Shown here: positions 15,368-23,360 of the stretch, piece after piece
Layout of the letters: the number at the start of each line of letters is the position of its first letter
How positions within the stretch are numbered: position 1 is the stretch's first letter
Assembly (NCBI RefSeq): GCF_002209555.1
Contig: NZ_NJIF01000004.1
Coordinates: forward strand, 496,001 to 560,000
DNA from: Achromobacter insolitus
Lineage (GTDB): Bacteria > Pseudomonadota > Gammaproteobacteria > Burkholderiales > Burkholderiaceae_B
Length of the DNA: 64,000 nucleotides
Direction of reading: 5' to 3'
The notes under the pieces: generated by a model
What the model was told of the DNA's origin: nothing
The model's database searches: none
Seen by the model: the letters and a program-made list of their open reading frames with translations, nothing else
Made by a program: the position numbers and the translations under genes

Positions 15368-17770
15368 ATGTCGACCTATATGGAAGCGTTCCTGAGCGGC
15401 ATCGCCCTCTTGCTTTTCGCCGCCATACTGGTCTTGCTGCATGTCGCGCGGGGGGTGCGGGCCGAAGCGCGGCGCCTGCGCGCCGATGTCCAGGAGGCCC
15501 GGGCATCCCACAAGATGCAGGCGCGTCTACTGGACGCCACCCCCACGCTGATCGCCGCCTTGGATGGAATGAACCGCTATCTGAGTGTGAACCAGGCTTT
15601 CGAGGAAATGGTGGGGCTGGACCGCAGCCGGCTGATCGGAGCAAAGGCTGGATCCCTGCAAGGCGTCGCCGGGTCGCTGGGTGCCCAATTAGAAGCGTTC
15701 GCTGCCCAATGTGTCGTGGCGGACCAGGCAATCACCGAGGTCATCGAGGTGCGCGCCGCCAACGGGCGGGCCATCGAGGGCATGTTGATCGTACAGCCCT
15801 TTCACGGCGATGACGGCACTCCTCGCGGGGCCCTGGTCGCCCTGGTCGATGTCAGCGCGCGCCTTGCAGCAGAACGCGAAGCCCGCGAAATCAAAGACAC
15901 CGTGGAAGACTTGACGCAAACCCTGCCCATGGCGTTTTTTCGGATTCGGGAGGAGCCCGGCGGCCATCGCTGGGTCCCGTATCTGGTGGGGCAAACAGAG
16001 AAATTCCTGCGCCAGTCGTCTCGCGAAATCCTCGAACGGTCCAGCGGGGGAAACCTGCCCAGCGTACTGGAAGCCCACTGGCCGGCAGCCCACGCAGCGG
16101 CGGACGCATCCCGCGATAGCGGTGGACCGATACAGATCGACCTGGAAACGCATCGCGCGAACGACGACGGATGGGTAAGGATCGGCACCGCCCTGCCCCG
16201 GCGCCTGCCGGACGGTTCGGTCCTCTGGAATGGGTATCTGATGGACGTCACGCAAGAGCATCGTGATGCGGAAGCGCTCAGTCGCGCCAAGGCCGAAGCC
16301 GATGCAAACGCCCAGGCCAAGTCCCGCTTTCTTGCCGCGATGAGCCACGAAATCCGCACGCCATTGGCAACGACGCTGGGCGCGCTGGAGCTGTTGCGCG
16401 ACACCCCCATGGACGACTACCAGCGCCAACAGGTCGATCTGGCGGACAGTGCTTCCCGGCTCCTGATCGAAATTCTCGGCGATATCCTCGACTTCTCGCG
16501 CCTGGAGGACGGGCCGGTGCCGGTGGAATCGATACCGTACAGCGTGCGGGACGTCCTGGACCAGGTGACCCACATCTTCTCGGCCAAGGCGCGGGAGAAG
16601 GGTTTGACGCTGGACGTGTGCGTCGCGCCCGAGGTGGCCGCGCAGTACCAGGGAGACCCCGTACGCGTGAAGCAGATCCTCTTGAACCTGATCGGCAATG
16701 CGATCAAGTTCACCGTAAGCGGCGGGATCAATGTCACCGTGAAGGCGGCACCCAACGCCCCTGCGGCCGGCGCGTCCGTCCAGACTATCCTCGTTTCGGT
16801 GTCCGATACCGGCATCGGGATTTCAGCCGAAGCGCAGAGCCGCCTGTTCCGCCCCTTTTCGCAGGCGGATGCATCGACAGTGCGCCAATATGGAGGCAGC
16901 GGGCTGGGGCTGGCCATCTGTTCGCGCCTGAGCCGGCTGATGGGTGGGAGCATCCAGGTGCAAAGCACTGAAGGCGTCGGCAGCCGCTTCGACGTCACCT
17001 TGCCCCTGCATGTACTGCGGCTCACCCCGCCAGATTCCATATTGACGGGCAAGCGCATCCGCATAGACGTGCACCGCGCGGCGGACGACGCGGCCCTCCA
17101 GGCATATGCCCAAACACTGGGCATGCGGCCGGTCGAGCCTCCCAGTCCGTCCGATCTCCACATCGTCGAATTGCCGCAGCCGGGGCCGGCTCCGCTGCCC
17201 GCCACCCTGTATTTCGCCCCCGACGGATATTCGCCCGAAAACCTGCCGCCAGGAACGCCGCCGGCGCTCGTCGTCGCAGGCGGGCCCGTGCGATTTGGCG
17301 AACTATTGCAAGCCTGTCTTGGCGCGTTGCAGACGGAGCATCCTGTTACCAAACCCTCTGTCCCGCTACGGGAAAATGGCGCCGATCCAGAAACGAGGCG
17401 GATACTGATCGTAGAAGACCATTTGCCTTATCAGATAGTGATTCGAAACATGGTGGACAAGCTAGGATGGCCTGCGGATGTGGTCGCAGACGGCAGGCAG
17501 GCGTTGAATCAGCTGGAACGTGTGCAATATGCGTTGATGCTGACGGATTGCCATATGCCCGACATGGACGGCTTTGAACTGACCCGTCGCGTTCGCGACC
17601 ACGAAGATGCCCGCATCCGCGCCCTGCCCGTTGTCGGCTTGAGCGCCGACGTCCAGAGCGAATACGTGGAGCGCTTGCGGCAAGCTGGGCTCAATGACTT
17701 CCTGGTCAAGCCCGTCAACCTTTCCACGCTGCGCGAGTGCATAGGGAGGTGGACCAATGAATCCCGCTGA
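15368..17770 (+). CDS. Membrane-bound hybrid sensor histidine kinase (PAS-HisKA-HATPase-REC)
   Basis: About 800 residues. One N-terminal membrane helix (about 6-27) is followed directly by a PAS domain (LLDATPTLIAALDGM onwards) and a second PAS-like region. The HisKA phospho-acceptor His327 is in MSHEIRTPLATTLG. The ATPase boxes are LNLIGNAIKFT, DTGIGIS and GGSGLGLAICSRL. A C-terminal receiver has phospho-acceptor Asp727 (LTDCHMPDMDG) and Lys in LVKPVN. There is no periplasmic Venus-flytrap domain and no Hpt domain, unlike BvgS; the Hpt is encoded separately at 18489-19166. The ATG at 15368 is preferred (GGAG 12 nt upstream). It heads an apparent operon with a BvgA-like regulator. Confidence 0.92.
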   Translation: MSTYMEAFLSGIALLLFAAILVLLHVARGVRAEARRLRADVQEARASHKMQARLLDATPTLIAALDGMNRYLSVNQAFEEMVGLDRSRLIGAKAGSLQGVAGSLGAQLEAFAAQCVVADQAITEVIEVRAANGRAIEGMLIVQPFHGDDGTPRGALVALVDVSARLAAEREAREIKDTVEDLTQTLPMAFFRIREEPGGHRWVPYLVGQTEKFLRQSSREILERSSGGNLPSVLEAHWPAAHAAADASRDSGGPIQIDLETHRANDDGWVRIGTALPRRLPDGSVLWNGYLMDVTQEHRDAEALSRAKAEADANAQAKSRFLAAMSHEIRTPLATTLGALELLRDTPMDDYQRQQVDLADSASRLLIEILGDILDFSRLEDGPVPVESIPYSVRDVLDQVTHIFSAKAREKGLTLDVCVAPEVAAQYQGDPVRVKQILLNLIGNAIKFTVSGGINVTVKAAPNAPAAGASVQTILVSVSDTGIGISAEAQSRLFRPFSQADASTVRQYGGSGLGLAICSRLSRLMGGSIQVQSTEGVGSRFDVTLPLHVLRLTPPDSILTGKRIRIDVHRAADDAALQAYAQTLGMRPVEPPSPSDLHIVELPQPGPAPLPATLYFAPDGYSPENLPPGTPPALVVAGGPVRFGELLQACLGALQTEHPVTKPSVPLRENGADPETRRILIVEDHLPYQIVIRNMVDKLGWPADVVADGRQALNQLERVQYALMLTDCHMPDMDGFELTRRVRDHEDARIRALPVVGLSADVQSEYVERLRQAGLNDFLVKPVNLSTLRECIGRWTNESR

Positions 17771-17774
17771 CCCG

Positions 17775-17795
17775 GGCCGGACGATCCGGCCTTTT
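17775..17795 (+). terminator. Short intrinsic-terminator-like hairpin between kinase and response regulator genes
   Basis: GGCCGGA-CGA-TCCGGCC followed directly by TTTT sits 4 nt after the kinase stop and about 20 nt before the response regulator's ribosome site. A 7-bp stem with four Ts suggests partial termination, lowering or uncoupling expression of the downstream genes. Confidence 0.55.
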
Positions 17796-17827
17796 CGACA
17801 CCAGCCCCTTACCGAACGGAGTCGCAC

Positions 17828-18460
17828 TTGACCACTGTACTCGTCGTAGACGACCACCCTTCTTTGCGCCTCGTCTTGAAGACGCACCTGACGCAGGTGC
17901 TGGGCGTGACAGGCATACTGGAAGCCGACAATGGCCAGTCCACGATACAGACCGTCAAGGACAGCCACCCCGGCCTGGTCATCCTGGACATAGACATCCC
18001 GAAGATCAATGGACTGGACGTGATTCCGCGCATCAAATCGATCCAGCCGGACATCCGCATCCTGGTGGTGTCGGGACAGGATCAGTCCGTTTTTTCGCCT
18101 CGCGTGAAGCTTGCCGGCGCCAACGGCTATGTCAGCAAATCGCAAGAGATATCCGAGATTCTTCGCTGCGTCGAAGCCGTCCTGGCAGGCTACACCGTGT
18201 TTCCGAACACCGAGGCGCAACACACTTCACGCCAGCCTGGCGCAACGGATAACGTGGACCGCCTGAGCCGCCTGTCGGACAAGGAGATCGTCATCATGCA
18301 AATGCTGGCGCGCGGTATGTCCAACAAGGAAATCGGCGAAGCGCTTTTCATCAGCAACAAAACCGTCAGCACGCACAAGACACGCATCATGGAAAAACTG
18401 AAGGTACAAACACTGCTTGAATTGATCGACTTCGCCCGCCAGTGCGGAATTTCCCACTGA
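17828..18460 (+). CDS. BvgA-like NarL/FixJ response regulator
   Basis: 210 residues. The receiver domain has acidic pair Asp8/Asp9, phospho-acceptor Asp54 (VILDIDIPKINGLDV) and Lys104 (NGYVSKSQEI). The LuxR-type helix-turn-helix (about 145-205) contains LARGMSNKEIGEALFISNKT and VSTHKTRIMEKL. Length, domain order and phrases such as DIDIPKINGLDVI and GMSNKEI closely match BvgA/EvgA. Translation appears to start at a TTG with CGGAG 8 nt upstream; no in-frame ATG fits. It lies downstream of a hybrid kinase and upstream of an Hpt gene, so it is the likely phosphorelay output. BvgA-type sites occur in nearby promoters. Confidence 0.92.
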   Translation: MTTVLVVDDHPSLRLVLKTHLTQVLGVTGILEADNGQSTIQTVKDSHPGLVILDIDIPKINGLDVIPRIKSIQPDIRILVVSGQDQSVFSPRVKLAGANGYVSKSQEISEILRCVEAVLAGYTVFPNTEAQHTSRQPGATDNVDRLSRLSDKEIVIMQMLARGMSNKEIGEALFISNKTVSTHKTRIMEKLKVQTLLELIDFARQCGISH

Positions 18461-18488
18461 ATACCGTGGTTGTCTCAGGAAGTATGGG

Positions 18489-19166
18489 ATGAACCTCGCC
18501 CTCGTTCTCGGACCTGATCCTGCAAGGTTGCACGAATTGAGTACCCGCCTGGAAGGACTGGGCTTAGTGGTCGATACTTGCTCGGACGCGGCGGAGTTGT
18601 CCGGTTACCCTGCCTCGCCCCGCGTGGTCGTATGGGACCTGGGCTTGCCTCGGGCGTCAGCGGCTAGGCTGCCCGCAGCGGTCAGGGCCGCGCCAATACA
18701 TCTTCGCGTTTCGCCCCTGGGCAACGCCATCCCCGACATCGAATCGCACCCCGCAAGCTCCACCACCGAGTCCGACCTCCTGCAAGCCCTACTGAACGCC
18801 GGCTATTGCTTGCCGGAGGATTCCGAATGCGCGGCCATTCCCAGTGTGCTCCACGGTCTGGTTGACGGTGACTCCGCCGTGGTGGCCGAGCTGATCGACA
18901 GCCTGACCGACACCGGGCTCGCCGACCTGGCTGCCTATCGCGTGTGCTGCGCGGACCAGGACTGGACTGGCGCCGGCACGCTGGCGCACCGCATCAAGGG
19001 CACGGCGCGGCTGGCCGGGTGCGCGTCGCTGACCCAGCTATGTGAACATGTCGAGGCCGTCACCCGGAATGGCGACGGCGCGCAGGTAGAGCGGCTTAAC
19101 ACCCTGTTTGAACCTTCGCTGCAACGGCTCTGCGACCAGCTGCATCGCCTGCAGCAGGCGCGCTGA
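18489..19166 (+). CDS. Stand-alone Hpt phosphotransfer protein with vestigial receiver-like N-terminus
   Basis: 225 residues. The C-terminal half (about 115-222) is a histidine phosphotransfer domain with acceptor His167 in LAHRIKGTARLAG. The N-terminal 80 residues look like a shortened receiver (LVLGPDPARLHELSTRLEGL and VVVWDLGLP with Asp50) but lack the later alpha/beta units and the conserved lysine. It follows the BvgA-like regulator by 28 nt. The most likely role is carrying phosphate from the receivers of the two hybrid kinases, which lack their own Hpt, to the regulator. Confidence 0.85.
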   Translation: MNLALVLGPDPARLHELSTRLEGLGLVVDTCSDAAELSGYPASPRVVVWDLGLPRASAARLPAAVRAAPIHLRVSPLGNAIPDIESHPASSTTESDLLQALLNAGYCLPEDSECAAIPSVLHGLVDGDSAVVAELIDSLTDTGLADLAAYRVCCADQDWTGAGTLAHRIKGTARLAGCASLTQLCEHVEAVTRNGDGAQVERLNTLFEPSLQRLCDQLHRLQQAR

Positions 19167-19204
19167 TCTCCAGCTTGCCGCTCTGCCGCGCTTGGCTGGC
19201 AATC

Positions 19205-21067
19205 TCAAACCTCGGCGCTGACGCCTGCTCCCGCGCCGTCGTCCCGGCTATTCGGAGTCAGGCGCACAACCTCATCGATCGCGCGCCCCAACGAGCCCAA
19301 GCTCACTGGCTTGATCAGAATCTGGTCCATGCCCGCCGCCTTGGCCCGCTCGATCTCCGCCTCGTGGGCGCCTGCGGTGTAGCCCAGGATCGGCAATGTA
19401 GCGCTCGCATCGCCACGTTGCCGCAGCGTGCGAGCAAAGGCATAGCCGTCCATCACGGGCATGGCGCAGTCGCACACCACAACGTCGAAACGCTGCTCCT
19501 CCACCAGCTTGAGCGCCTCGGCACCGTTGGAGGCGCAGGCAACCCGATGCCCCAGTTTCTGCAACTGACGCTGCAACAGCAGCACATTGGAAGGCTGATC
19601 ATCCACCACCAGCACATTCAGCGCCACGCCCGCGGGTGCCGTCAGTTCGAACACTTCAGGTCGCGCAGGCTGCTCCGCAAGCGGTGGAGCAATACGCAGC
19701 GGCACGCGTGCGGTGATGCTCGTACCCATGCCAAGTTCGCTTTCTATGACAATCTGGCCGCCCATCTTCCGGACCAGCCTGTCGCATATGGAAAGTCCAA
19801 GTCCCGTCCCACGGTCCAACCTCGGCAGGGTTTCGGCGACCTGGACGAAAGGTTGCAGCAACGTGCCCAGCGCCTGGGCAGGAATGCCCACGCCGGTGTC
19901 GACGACCTTCAACGAAACCCACTGGAGGTCTTCTTCCCGCGCATCGGCCTGCACGTGCACCCGGACCACGCCATGGCTCGTGAACCGGATCGCATTCGAC
20001 ACGAAGTTATTCATGACCTGCTTGAGCCGCAAGGGGTCCACATAGTAGGCGCCTGTGCTGCCCTCTGGCATATCGACGGTCAGGACAAGGTCCAGGCCCT
20101 TACCTTCCGCGATGGGTCGGAATACGTTCACTACCTCTTCAACCAGCTCGACAAGCTCGGTGGGCCTGGGAGACAACTGGAACTTGCCAGCCTCCATCTT
20201 GGACAGGTCGAGCAGGTCGTCTATCAGGGTAAGCAGAGATTTGGATGCGTTGTAGGCCGTGCCCAACTGCGTCCGGTCCTCGCTCGGCAAGTCCGGGTGA
20301 GACAGCGTCAGTTCCAGCACGCCCATGATCGCATTCATGGGCGTGCGAATCTCATGGCTGACGGAAGCGAGAAAAGTGGTCTTGGCCCTGTCGGCTCCCT
20401 CCGCCCGGTCTTTGGCGATTGCCAATTCCTTCAGGACGCGCTGGCGGTGGGTAATGTCCATCCACCCAGCCACCACGCCAGTCACCGCGCCACGAGCATT
20501 GCGCAGGGGCTCCATCCAGTGCTGCACCGTCATTTCCCGGCCGTGCACGTGGAACTCGCGGTCCGTGCTCAATGCGATGCCCGTCGCCATGACTTCGCGG
20601 TAATCCTTTTCTATCTGAGCCAATTCCAGATCGCAGACCAACATCTGCGCAGCCCGACTGACCGAGGTATTTCTCAGCGATGCCCGCGACCGCTTCAGGA
20701 GCTTCTCATATGCGCTATTGCACGCAAGCAGGTTAAGGTCCTTGTCCCGCAGCACGATAGGCTGCGGAATGGCATCGAGCACCCCCGTCTGAAACGCCAG
20801 CAAGTCCTTCAAGCGCTCTTCGGAGCGCAGATGCTGCCGGCTCTTGCGGGCCAGCAGGATCAATGCCAGCAACGCCGCGACAACCCCCATGACACAGGCC
20901 AGGGATGCGAGCTTCGCCCACAGGTCGGCAATGGGCTCGGAGAAACCGGGAAACCCAGCCACTGCGACGCCGAATGCGGCTGTGGCGCACGACATCGTGT
21001 TGCGGCCCAATCGCAACCGTATGCTGGAAGTAGGACGACAGGAACGAACAAGTGAGGCCGGATCCAT
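19205..21067 (-). CDS. Membrane-bound hybrid sensor histidine kinase (BvgS/EvgS-like core)
   Basis: 620 residues. A hydrophobic segment (about 52-72) is followed by a PAS domain (about 90-210, VLDAIPQPIVLRDKDLNLLACN), HisKA with His238 (SVSHEIRTPMNAIMGVLEL), HATPase boxes (NNFVSNAIRFT, DTGVGIP, GTGLGLSICDRL) and a receiver with Asp533 (VCDCAMPVMDGYAF) and Lys in LIKPVSLG. The cytoplasmic part reads like BvgS, but the periplasmic domains and the C-terminal Hpt are absent. An internal ATG at 20995 is an alternative start. It converges with the Hpt gene and diverges from the EAL gene across a region with BvgA-type elements. Confidence 0.92.
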   Translation of the reverse strand: MDPASLVRSCRPTSSIRLRLGRNTMSCATAAFGVAVAGFPGFSEPIADLWAKLASLACVMGVVAALLALILLARKSRQHLRSEERLKDLLAFQTGVLDAIPQPIVLRDKDLNLLACNSAYEKLLKRSRASLRNTSVSRAAQMLVCDLELAQIEKDYREVMATGIALSTDREFHVHGREMTVQHWMEPLRNARGAVTGVVAGWMDITHRQRVLKELAIAKDRAEGADRAKTTFLASVSHEIRTPMNAIMGVLELTLSHPDLPSEDRTQLGTAYNASKSLLTLIDDLLDLSKMEAGKFQLSPRPTELVELVEEVVNVFRPIAEGKGLDLVLTVDMPEGSTGAYYVDPLRLKQVMNNFVSNAIRFTSHGVVRVHVQADAREEDLQWVSLKVVDTGVGIPAQALGTLLQPFVQVAETLPRLDRGTGLGLSICDRLVRKMGGQIVIESELGMGTSITARVPLRIAPPLAEQPARPEVFELTAPAGVALNVLVVDDQPSNVLLLQRQLQKLGHRVACASNGAEALKLVEEQRFDVVVCDCAMPVMDGYAFARTLRQRGDASATLPILGYTAGAHEAEIERAKAAGMDQILIKPVSLGSLGRAIDEVVRLTPNSRDDGAGAGVSAEV

Positions 21068-21133
21068 GACGGGACACCAGAGAATGGCTTGCGCACGGAC
21101 GCAATCTAAGGGTTCTTCAGCACCCCGGACTGT

Positions 21134-21200
21134 CGAAAATTCGGAACCTTCCGCGGAAATTTCCTACGGTCGAGGCAACTTCCAAATGTGAAATTTCCTA
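21134..21200. promoter_or_regulatory. Cluster of BvgA-type GGAAATTTCC elements, divergent kinase/EAL promoter
   Basis: Within 67 bp there are four related dyads: CGAAAATTCG (21134-21143), GGAACCTTCC (21143-21152), GGAAATTTCCTA (21155-21166) and TGAAATTTCCTA (21189-21200). The half-site TTTCCTA is the heptad described for BvgA targets in Bordetella. The cluster lies 67 bp upstream of the kinase start (minus strand) and 71 bp upstream of the EAL start (plus strand). Binding by the local BvgA-like regulator is inference. Confidence 0.6.
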
Positions 21201-21270
21201 CGCTTCGCGCGTACCGGAGTTGCTAGCCTTGCAAGCATGTTGTCTGGACCATAACCAGGAAGCTCGCGCC

Positions 21271-22128
21271 ATGAGGTGCCAGGAAAATTCGGCTCAGCTC
21301 ATTCAGTTCCATGAGCACGAAGTCGTTGAAATGCTGCGGGATCCTTCGCAGCTCCAGCTCGTGTTCCAGCCGCAAGTGAATCTGAAGACAGGCCGTATCG
21401 AGTCCGCGGAAGCGCTTGCTCGCTGGAATCATCCCGTCTGGGGCGTACTGCCCGCGGGCCGCTTCATTGGCGGGATTCTGGGCCTGGGCCTGCAAGGCCC
21501 CCTGTTCAGGCGCGTGGCGGAACTTGCGCTGGCGGCCAGTGCCGCGCTGACTCTCGCGGGCAAACCATTGCCGCTGGCCATCAATGCCTGCGCCGCGACC
21601 CTGTCGACGCAGGAAAACATCGAATTCCTGAGATCAACGGCATTGCGCAGACGCGTCGCCCCGGCGCTGGTCAAGGTCGAACTGACCGAAGATGCGCCCG
21701 TCACGGACATCAAGGCACTCAAGGCCGCAGTGAGCCGCTTGAGGCAATGCGGCTTCAAAGTCAGCATTGACGATTTCGGGGTGGGTTATGCCAATCTGGA
21801 CCTGCTTCTCGATCTGGACATAGACGAGCTGAAGCTGGATCGCGTATTCGCCGCTCAAATCGGGGACAACTCCATTGCCCGCCAGTCGGTACGCTTCGCG
21901 TTGTGCCTGGCCAAGGAAATGGGTTGGCGCGTCGTGGCGGAAGGCATTTCCACGGAAACCGAACTGCGCGCGCTATACCAGCTAGGCTGCCGCCACGGGC
22001 AGGGCTACTACCTCGGCCGCCCCATGTCCCTGGAAGCGCTCCTGACGCTTCCGCGGGATCGGCGCGGCCAACGCGGCCACCTTCCTGGCGAAAGCAACGG
22101 ATTGGACGCCGCGGCAAGTTCAGTCTGA
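21271..22128 (+). CDS. EAL-domain c-di-GMP phosphodiesterase
   Basis: 285 residues, essentially a single EAL domain. Residues needed for c-di-GMP hydrolysis appear intact: Glu47 in AEALARW, Asn105 in INACA, Glu in VELTE (about 137-140), Asp167-Asp168 in SIDDFGVGYANLDLL, Lys188 in ELKLDR, Glu224 in VAEGIS and Gln244 in GQGYYLGRPM. The ATG at 21271 has AGGA 10 nt upstream; a TTG reading from 21220 is less likely. There is no N-terminal sensor domain or membrane helix. Its position beside a Bvg-like system recalls bvgR, an EAL gene next to bvgAS. It probably lowers c-di-GMP when the system is active. Confidence 0.9.
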   Translation: MRCQENSAQLIQFHEHEVVEMLRDPSQLQLVFQPQVNLKTGRIESAEALARWNHPVWGVLPAGRFIGGILGLGLQGPLFRRVAELALAASAALTLAGKPLPLAINACAATLSTQENIEFLRSTALRRRVAPALVKVELTEDAPVTDIKALKAAVSRLRQCGFKVSIDDFGVGYANLDLLLDLDIDELKLDRVFAAQIGDNSIARQSVRFALCLAKEMGWRVVAEGISTETELRALYQLGCRHGQGYYLGRPMSLEALLTLPRDRRGQRGHLPGESNGLDAAASSV

Positions 22129-22527
22129 ACCGCGGGCTCGGTAGATGATGTTCCCCGCCATCATCGAATCTATCAACATCGACATCGCATGCCTGCTGTG
22201 ATAGGTGTATCCATCGATAATGCCATGGGCGCCCGCCTGCAGAATCAGCGGCAGGAATCGCTCCCATAAGGCAAGCGCCCTGACCGCGATTTTTGCCCCG
22301 GGAAACAAGGCCCGCACTCTCGCCGTCGCGGCCAGGCATTTGGTTGGACTGGCCAACACGTCCAGGATGACAAGCTCTGGCGCGTCAGCGTGCTTCTCCA
22401 GCTCAAAAAAGCGCAGGTCGGACGCATCCAACACCCATATCGAGAGCTCCGGATACTGGTTCAGCGTCCGCCGAAAGCAGTCGTAGGTGGACAGCCTGTC
22501 CGAGATTATCAATGCGCGCGCCATCAT
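22120..22527 (-). CDS. Orphan receiver-domain protein (degenerate)
   Basis: 135 residues consisting only of a receiver-like domain. The putative phospho-acceptor Asp56 (ELVILDVLASP) is present, but only one of the usual acidic pair is left (SD at 9-10), and the conserved Lys is replaced by Asp (HGIIDGYT near 105). No output domain follows. The ATG at 22527 has AAGGAG 8 nt upstream; the longer frame to 22686 crosses likely promoter elements. Its 3' end overlaps the EAL gene by 9 nt on the opposite strand. It might be a phosphate sink, a decoy or a protein-interaction module. Confidence 0.75.
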   Translation of the reverse strand: MMARALIISDRLSTYDCFRRTLNQYPELSIWVLDASDLRFFELEKHADAPELVILDVLASPTKCLAATARVRALFPGAKIAVRALALWERFLPLILQAGAHGIIDGYTYHSRHAMSMLIDSMMAGNIIYRARGSD

Positions 22528-22832
22528 CTGATCAGCTCCTTCCATCGCCGCCTTGGCAGACTGCCAGACACCGCATCCGGCCTCGTTGAAGTCTGCAACA
22601 ACTCGCGTCGCATCCTGCTGTGGAAATTTCCTCATGTTTTGTGGAAAGTTCTTAGTCGCCCGAGGCTTTCCCTCGCGCGTCGACACTCACGTTCGGAAAT
22701 TTCCTGGGCGACTTGCGGAATTTTCCCGTTTTCGGATTGATGCAACCCATGCATTCTTTTACGCACATGGAGACACACCGACGATGACCGGCGGCGGCTC
22801 CCCCTGCCTGCAAATCCTCGTGGCCGTGCCCG
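22528..22832. other. Intergenic region between orphan receiver and XRE-like gene
   Basis: 305 nt without a supportable gene. Apart from the four GGAAATTTCC-like elements it contains no recognisable RNA or repeat. A longer plus-strand frame here is only a shadow of the XRE-like gene in another phase. Confidence 0.5.
22622..22726. promoter_or_regulatory. Two pairs of BvgA-type elements between the receiver and XRE-like genes
   Basis: GGAAATTTCC at 22622-22631 and the weaker GGAAAGTTCTTA at 22643-22654 have centres 21 bp apart. GGAAATTTCC at 22695-22704 and GGAATTTTCC at 22717-22726 have centres exactly 22 bp apart. A spacing of two helical turns is what is known for BvgA dimers on the fha promoter. 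The group lies upstream of both the leftward receiver gene and the rightward XRE-like gene. Confidence 0.6.
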
Positions 22833-23243
22833 ATGGATGCCTCTTCCGAGACCATGATGCTATTCACGCCTGCCCGGCCGATCAGACGCGCCCAAAGTAC
22901 TTACATCCCGCCGCAGCCCACACGTCGACTCAATGTTCTGACGTCGGAGTCGCCTCACCCCTTACCCAGGCACGAGATATACCTTCCGGAGCCGGTGCAG
23001 GCCTTGATAGACACGCACCGCGTCAGCGCGATGCGCGCCTGGCGCACCCATCGCGGGCTATCCATGGCAACGACACAGGCGCGCACCAATCTGCGCCTTC
23101 CCACCTTGCTGGCATTGGACAGTGGAGAGGTGGCCTTGTGCGAATGGACCGTCGGCCCTTTGGCAAAAGCGCTGCGCGTGGGGCCAGACCTGCTGCTGAA
23201 GGCAGAAATGCTTGCGGCCGCCTATCGCCGTGAAGACGAATAG
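22833..23243 (+). CDS. Small XRE-like helix-turn-helix protein
   Basis: 136 residues in the longest ATG form; an ATG a few codons later is equally possible, since no clear ribosome site decides. Residues about 65-125 resemble an XRE helix-turn-helix: AWRTHRGLSMATTQARTNLR, then LPTLLALDSGEVALCEWTVG and PLAKALRVGPDLLLK, which lines up with the usual 'RGLSQEELA...ISRLEXG...LAKALGV' pattern. The N-terminal 60 residues are rich in Pro and Arg and carry no known domain. It sits between BvgA-type elements and the adhesin gene, so it could be a local regulator of adhesin expression. Confidence 0.55.
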   Translation: MDASSETMMLFTPARPIRRAQSTYIPPQPTRRLNVLTSESPHPLPRHEIYLPEPVQALIDTHRVSAMRAWRTHRGLSMATTQARTNLRLPTLLALDSGEVALCEWTVGPLAKALRVGPDLLLKAEMLAAAYRREDE

Positions 23244-23360
23244 CCACGCCATCTTGGAAAGCTCAGCCGCCGCCCCAAACGCCGCCCCCGCACGCCGGGC
23301 TGACGCGCCGGCAAACCTGGGCGCGTAGGTCCCACCGTCATAGTGTCACTGGGCACGTTC

